NCBI GenBank assembly: GCA_965277435.1
Contig: OZ255821.1
Span: 186,001 to 250,000 of the forward strand
DNA from: Bog-105 sp965277435
Lineage (GTDB): Bacteria; Acidobacteriota; Terriglobia; Bryobacterales; Bryobacteraceae
Length of the DNA stretch: 64,000 nt
Reading direction: 5' to 3'
The notes under the pieces: generated by a model
Databases searched by the model: none
The model's input: the letters and a program-made list of their open reading frames with translations, nothing else
What the model was told of the DNA's origin: nothing
Shown: positions 59,629 to 64,000 of the stretch, piece after piece
Layout: every line of letters begins with the position of its first letter
Numbering within the stretch: the stretch's first letter is position 1
Program-made: the position numbers and the translations under genes

Positions 59629-62600
59629 ATGAACCGACGGGAGGGTTTTTCTATGGCAGCTGAAGAGTCTAGATTCCGGCCTCGCCACCATGCGTTATTG
59701 ATCACAGCCACCCTGCTCGTTTTATCAGGTGCAAGCGTCAACGCCCAGACGGGTAATATCGCTGGCACGATCACCGACGCCACAGGGGGCGGTGTTCCCG
59801 ATGCGGTGGTAAATGCCAGGAACGCAGAAACGGCAGCCGTCCGCACGGCTTCGACCGACACCACGGGGACGTATTCAATTCCAAATCTGAGTGTCGGGCA
59901 TTACAACATCACGGTCGAAAAGCAGGGTTTTTCCACGCTTCGTTTCGAGAGTATTCAGTTAACGGTCGCCCAAAGTCTGACATTAAACGGCAAACTCGAG
60001 ATCGGGGCCGTTTCGCAGTCGGTCGAAGTCGCGGGCGCAACAGTGCCGACCATCAACCTGGAGGACGCACAGCTCAGCAACGTCGTTGATCAGCGGCGCA
60101 TCGTAGATTTGCCGTTAATCACCCGCGATCCATACCAGCTCGTATTGCTTTCACCGGGAGCGCAGCAGACCACCAGTTCGCTCGGCGGATTCTCTGTCAA
60201 CGGACAGCGCGAGCGGAGCAACAACTTTCTCCTCGACGGGACGGACAACAATGATGCGTCCGTGCCGGGTATACCGGGCGGCATCAGCACGATCAATCCG
60301 GATTCGACCCAGGAGTTCCGGGTCATCACGAACAACTTCCTGCCGGAGTTTGGTCGAAATTCGGGCGCTGTGGTCGACATCGTGACACGCAGCGGATCGA
60401 ATCAGTTCCACGGTGATGCGTACGAGTTCAACCGGGTGAACGCTCTGGCCGCGCGCGATTTTTTCGATCCTTCGCCGCAACCACAAAATCCGTTCGTCCG
60501 CAATCAGTTCGGCGCCTCGCTCGGCGGTCCGATCGTCAAGGACAAGACCTTCTTTTTCGTGAACAGTGAATGGGACCGCTTTCGCACTACGCTTACCAAT
60601 TCCTCCACCGTACCGACGGCAGCGTTCAGAACGGGTCTTTTCAACTACACGGACCAGAACGGCGTCACCCAGCAGATCAATTTAGCCAATCCCGCTTCGC
60701 CGAACAACGCGCTAGGTCTTCCACTCGATCCAACCCTGCAAAAGATTTTCGCGCTTTATCCAAACCCAAACGGGCCGGCAGTCGACAGCATCAGGGGCAC
60801 TTACTTTTTCCCAACAAGCACGCCAGAAGATACTGGCAATCTGACGTTCCGATTGGACCATCACTTCAGCGAAAAGTACAATGTCTATGCGCGCTATATC
60901 TACAACGGCCTAACGAACGGGAACTCCCTCGATGAAGTCTTCCTGGGCGTAGGCGGCGTGGCTACCAGTCAACAGGGTCAAAATGGTTCGTTCAACTTCG
61001 TTGCGGCGTTCCGTCCGAATCTGGTGAACGAATTCCGTTTCGGACTGAACCGGACGGATGACCTCTTCACCTGTAACGGCCAGAACGCTATCGACAAGAA
61101 CAGCGCGCTGGACCCTTTTGGCTATGGAACAGACTATAGCTTTGTGTTGTCGACGAATGTCCCAACCATTTCCAACTTCGGCTGCGGCGCATTGGGGGAC
61201 AGCAACGGTCAATTCCGGCGTGCCGGGACGTGGCACTACGTCGACCAATTGTCGTGGGTGGCCGGCAAACATAACGTGAAGGTCGGCGGCGAATTCCGTT
61301 ACGTCTACGACAACGGCTACGACTCTTTTGGCGCCAGACCGACGGTCGACTTCCGCGCTTTCGGCTTCTTCGGTATACAGATTGTGAACTGCCCGGGCCC
61401 TTGCGCGAATGACGAAACGCTTCAGACGCTCGCCGCTTCCTTACTGGGCGTACCCGGGGTCCAGTCGCAAACACAATTTTTCAGCGCTCAGGGCCAGCGC
61501 ACCTCGACTGATTTCAGAAGATTCGTTCAGCGTGAATATGGTCTGTTCGTGCAAGATTCCTGGAAGGTCCGGCCTGACCTGACATTCGACTTTGGATTGC
61601 GGTACGAACTGGATCAGCCTCCTTATGAGCGCAACGGAAACCTCTCGAACCTTCTGTATCAGCAGGCATCGGATCCGGCGCCCATCACCTTTCAGACCGT
61701 TGGACCTGGAACAGGAAGAGAACTTTTCTATGGCTATCCATACAACTTCGAGCCTCGCCTGGGACTGGCCTGGGACCCGTTTCACGATGGCAAGACCTCT
61801 TTCCGCGCTGGCTACGGTATCTTTCATGACCGGGTTTTCGGAAACCTCTTCACCAACCTGAAGGGCGATCCGCCCTTCGTAGCAGGCATACAGAATTTTC
61901 CAAATCAGAATTATTTGACTGTCGCGCCGATCGTGACACTCGGGAGCCTGCCGCCCCCGACCACGCAGCCGGCGCCGTCTGCAACTGCGCTGGACGGGTC
62001 GCTCCTGACCGGCATCACGGTCTCGATCCGAAGCTCAGAGACCCGTATACGCAGGCCTGGAATGCTGGCATACAACGCCAACTAGCGAACGGCATGACGA
62101 TCGAAGTCAACTATGTGGGTTCGGGTAGCCATCGGCTCTTTCGTTCGGTAGACGGAAATCCACCCCAGCCCTCATTGGTGGCGGCCGCGCACGCGAACGG
62201 AACTTTACCGCTTACGATCTCCGGAGGAACATTGAGGTTGGGGCCTGCCAGCGGTCTCAACATCCCGCAAGTCACCGGCAATCTCGCCTTCAGCGAACCG
62301 GTCGTGATCAAGTCAATCGGAAACTCCACTTATAACGGGTTGCAGACCGTCTTCAACAAGCAATTCGGCCATGGTGTGCAATTCCAGGCAGCCTACACGT
62401 GGTCGCATGCGATCGATGATGCCGCCGATCCGTTGGTCGCGGGCCAGCCCGGAAATCGCAACATCGCGCGAAATTCTTTCAATCTGAAAGAAGAGCGCGG
62501 ATCCTCCGACTATGATTTGAGACACCGGTTGATTCTCAACTACGTTTTCGAACTTCCGTTCGGTCCCGGGCACACCCACTTCAACCAGGGCTTCGCCGCT

Positions 62601-63079
62601 CGAGTGCTGGGCGGTTGGGAGCTTTCCGGGCTGTCCACGTTTCAGAGTGGACGCCCCTTCGATATCTATAGTGCCCGTGATTCGGAGTACACCGGGCTGA
62701 GCAATCGCCCTGACCTGTGGGAAATCCATCCATTCCTGCCAATGCGCCGCGGAATCAAACAGGGCCGCCGCTGAGCGCATTCGCTCTTCAGCCATTTGGA
62801 AGGCCGGGAAACCTAGGCAGGAACACCTTTACCGGGCCGCGATACTATGACACGGACCTGAATCTCGTGAAGAATACCCACATCACAGAGCGAGTGAATC
62901 TGCAATTCCGCGCGGAGGTTTACAACGTGCTCAATCGGATCCAATTTGATCAGCCCGGCGCGTCGGGCGACACGCTCGCTTCGCCCGATACATTTGGACA
63001 GTCGCTTTCCACAATCACGCAGCCCGACGGCACCACTTCCGCCCGGCAGATTCAGCTTGCTCTTAAGCTGATTTTTTGA
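59629..63079 (+). pseudogene. Oar-like TonB-dependent receptor, frameshifted twice
   Basis: The first frame (59629-62085) has the signal peptide (HHALLITATLLVLSGASVNA), the carboxypeptidase-like domain (IAGTITDATGGGVPDAVVNA), plug motifs (VDIVTRSGSNQFHGDAYEFN) and most of the barrel. At about 62025-62030 it shifts: the next frame reads DPKLRDPYTQAWNAGIQRQL, then VQFQAAYTWSHAIDDAADPL to about 62720. A second shift at the PDL-VGNPS junction leads to the C-terminus, YNVLNRIQFDQPGASGDTL, ending QIQLALKLIF at 63079. Two single-base indels are enough to restore about 1150 residues. Start ATG 59629 has AGGGAG upstream. Confidence 0.88.
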
Positions 63080-63120
63080 TGTGAGCAACCCGTGGCAGAT
63101 AACGGTGCAAGGAGAACTCG

Positions 63121-63831
63121 GTGCCCCTAGAACCACTCCGAAGAATTGTAATAGCAATCTTCGTTCAGGTGTTTGTGTTAGGTCTTCCGCAGGCGCAAGT
63201 GCTGGGCGCAAATACACCCTATCCCGGCATGGCCCGTCTTGAACAGTACCTGATCACCGAGCGAGAGGCCGAAATAGCCATGGCTCGCAGTGCAGCTCCA
63301 AAATCCATTTCGGACGGAGCCGACGTGATGATACTCGGCCCGAAAGGATATATCACCGCAGTAAAGGGCACGGATGGCTTTCTCTGCATAGTGGAACGAT
63401 CGTGGGCAAAAAACACCGATGATCCGGACTTCTGGAATCCCAAAGTGCGCGCTCCCAATTGCTTCAATCCGGCGGCCGTAAGGACCTTTGTGCCCATCTA
63501 CCTGATGAAGACCAAATTGGTGCTAGCGGGAAAATCGAAGGCCCAGATAGTACAGGTAACCGCATCGGCAATGGATAACAAGGAAATTCCGGCGCTGGAG
63601 TCCGGAGCGATGTGCTGCATGATGTCGAAGCAGCAATACTTAGGCGACCACGATATGAGCTGGCATCCACATTTGATGTTTTTTGTTTCGGGCGATGCGG
63701 CGAAGAGCTGGGGAGCCAATTTGCCGGACTCGCCCGTTATGGCGGCGAGTGACCCTGAAGAGCGGGTCACTATCTTCTTTCTCCGCGTCGGCAAATGGTC
63801 CAATGGAACACCGGGTCTGCCGAGTCCGTGA
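63121..63831 (+). CDS. Secreted protein of unknown function
   Basis: A 236-residue protein with a signal peptide (PLEPLRRIVIAIFVQVFVLG, then PQAQVLGA). It begins with GTG 42 bp after the receptor. The mature part contains TEREAEIAMARSAAPKSISD, ILGPKGYITAVKGTDGFLCI and SGAMCCMMSKQQYLGDHDMS WHPHLMFF (a Cys-Cys pair followed by H, D, H and H residues). It recalls a family of exported proteins seen in Acidobacteria and Bacteroidetes with no known function. The two Cys and several His could bind a metal or a heme, which is speculation. Confidence 0.6.
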   Translation: MPLEPLRRIVIAIFVQVFVLGLPQAQVLGANTPYPGMARLEQYLITEREAEIAMARSAAPKSISDGADVMILGPKGYITAVKGTDGFLCIVERSWAKNTDDPDFWNPKVRAPNCFNPAAVRTFVPIYLMKTKLVLAGKSKAQIVQVTASAMDNKEIPALESGAMCCMMSKQQYLGDHDMSWHPHLMFFVSGDAAKSWGANLPDSPVMAASDPEERVTIFFLRVGKWSNGTPGLPSP

Positions 63832-63853
63832 AGAAGTTGGGTTCGAGGAGCTA

Positions 63854-64000
63854 TGTCGCGTGCCCAGAACTTCTTCTCTCTTAGCTGCGTAAACATCTTC
63901 AGCGCCCAGAAAAACGCACTTGCTGTGCGCCATCGGCAAGAGTTGATCGCCCGAGGACGCCGCATTTACTTCACCACCTTGGCGTTGCTAGTGCAAGACC
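63854..64000 (+). CDS. Possible start of a gene running off the window
   Basis: From the ATG at 63854 the frame (MSRAQNFFSLSCVNIFSAQK ...) is open to the last base. It has no recognisable motif and no clear Shine-Dalgarno, and the minus strand is open over part of the same stretch. Listed only because no other content is visible here. Confidence 0.2.

Overview
The window looks like a chromosomal stretch of an Acidobacteriota bacterium of the Bryobacterales / 'Solibacter' type. This is inferred from three very long Oar-like TonB-dependent receptors with an N-terminal carboxypeptidase-regulatory-like domain and an aromatic C-terminus, TPR proteins beside one of them, an Acidobacteria-style membrane-anchored regulator, GH106, M61 and HAF-repeat proteins, and moderately high GC. 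No taxonomic marker (rRNA, ribosomal protein) is present, so the assignment is by gene content only.

Layout. 0-6.5 kb: end of gcvPB, then a long minus-strand series (DoxX, atypical SDR, cupin, GT9 glycosyltransferase, DsbD-alpha-like protein, TlpA thioredoxin, a HEIFH-motif protein, parvulin PPIase, BON protein). 6.5-17 kb: a membrane protein, a frameshifted YSC84-like lipid-binding gene, a TonB receptor/TPR/TPR operon and its divergent membrane-anchored regulator. Two copies of a 20-codon ORF with a structured leader sit on the minus strand just behind the plus-strand genes. 17-33.7 kb: ordinary metabolism and housekeeping (ester cyclase-like, methyltransferase, GH106, M61 peptidase, isochorismatase-like, WbuC cupin, def, gatA-gatC-DciA-like, a MerR/thioredoxin-like/MerT-like metal operon with a textbook MerR promoter, glmM, CymR-like regulator plus cysK, GNAT).

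33.7-54 kb is an accessory, strongly eroded region. It holds a group II intron with a broken maturase, a 5' half of tRNA-Gly next to a tyrosine integrase (attachment-site scar), a UPF0175/DUF3368 toxin-antitoxin pair with a frameshifted toxin, an excisionase-like protein, an ATGA-coupled terpene-cyclase-fold plus DUF362 gene pair, and a MoxR-ATPase / lytic transglycosylase / VirB9(TrbG)-like cluster cut by an insertion sequence. There an IS3-family element (1355 bp, 4-bp target duplication) sits inside an IS5-family element; removing it restores an intact 261-aa transposase. More IS5 and IS6 fragments, an epoxide hydrolase pseudogene, a HAF protein, a LytS/LytTR two-component pair, a frameshifted AAC(3)-I-like acetyltransferase and a recombinase fragment follow.

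54-64 kb: an ECF sigma factor with a SnoaL-like tail, two Oar-like TonB receptors (the second frameshifted twice) and a secreted protein of unknown function.

The least explained signal is the duplicated micro-ORF (8461-8523 and 16578-16640, minus). Its two copies encode nearly the same 20-residue hydrophobic peptide. Each has its Shine-Dalgarno sequence in the loop of an identical hairpin abutting the start codon, and each has a conserved hairpin about 20 nt after the stop.
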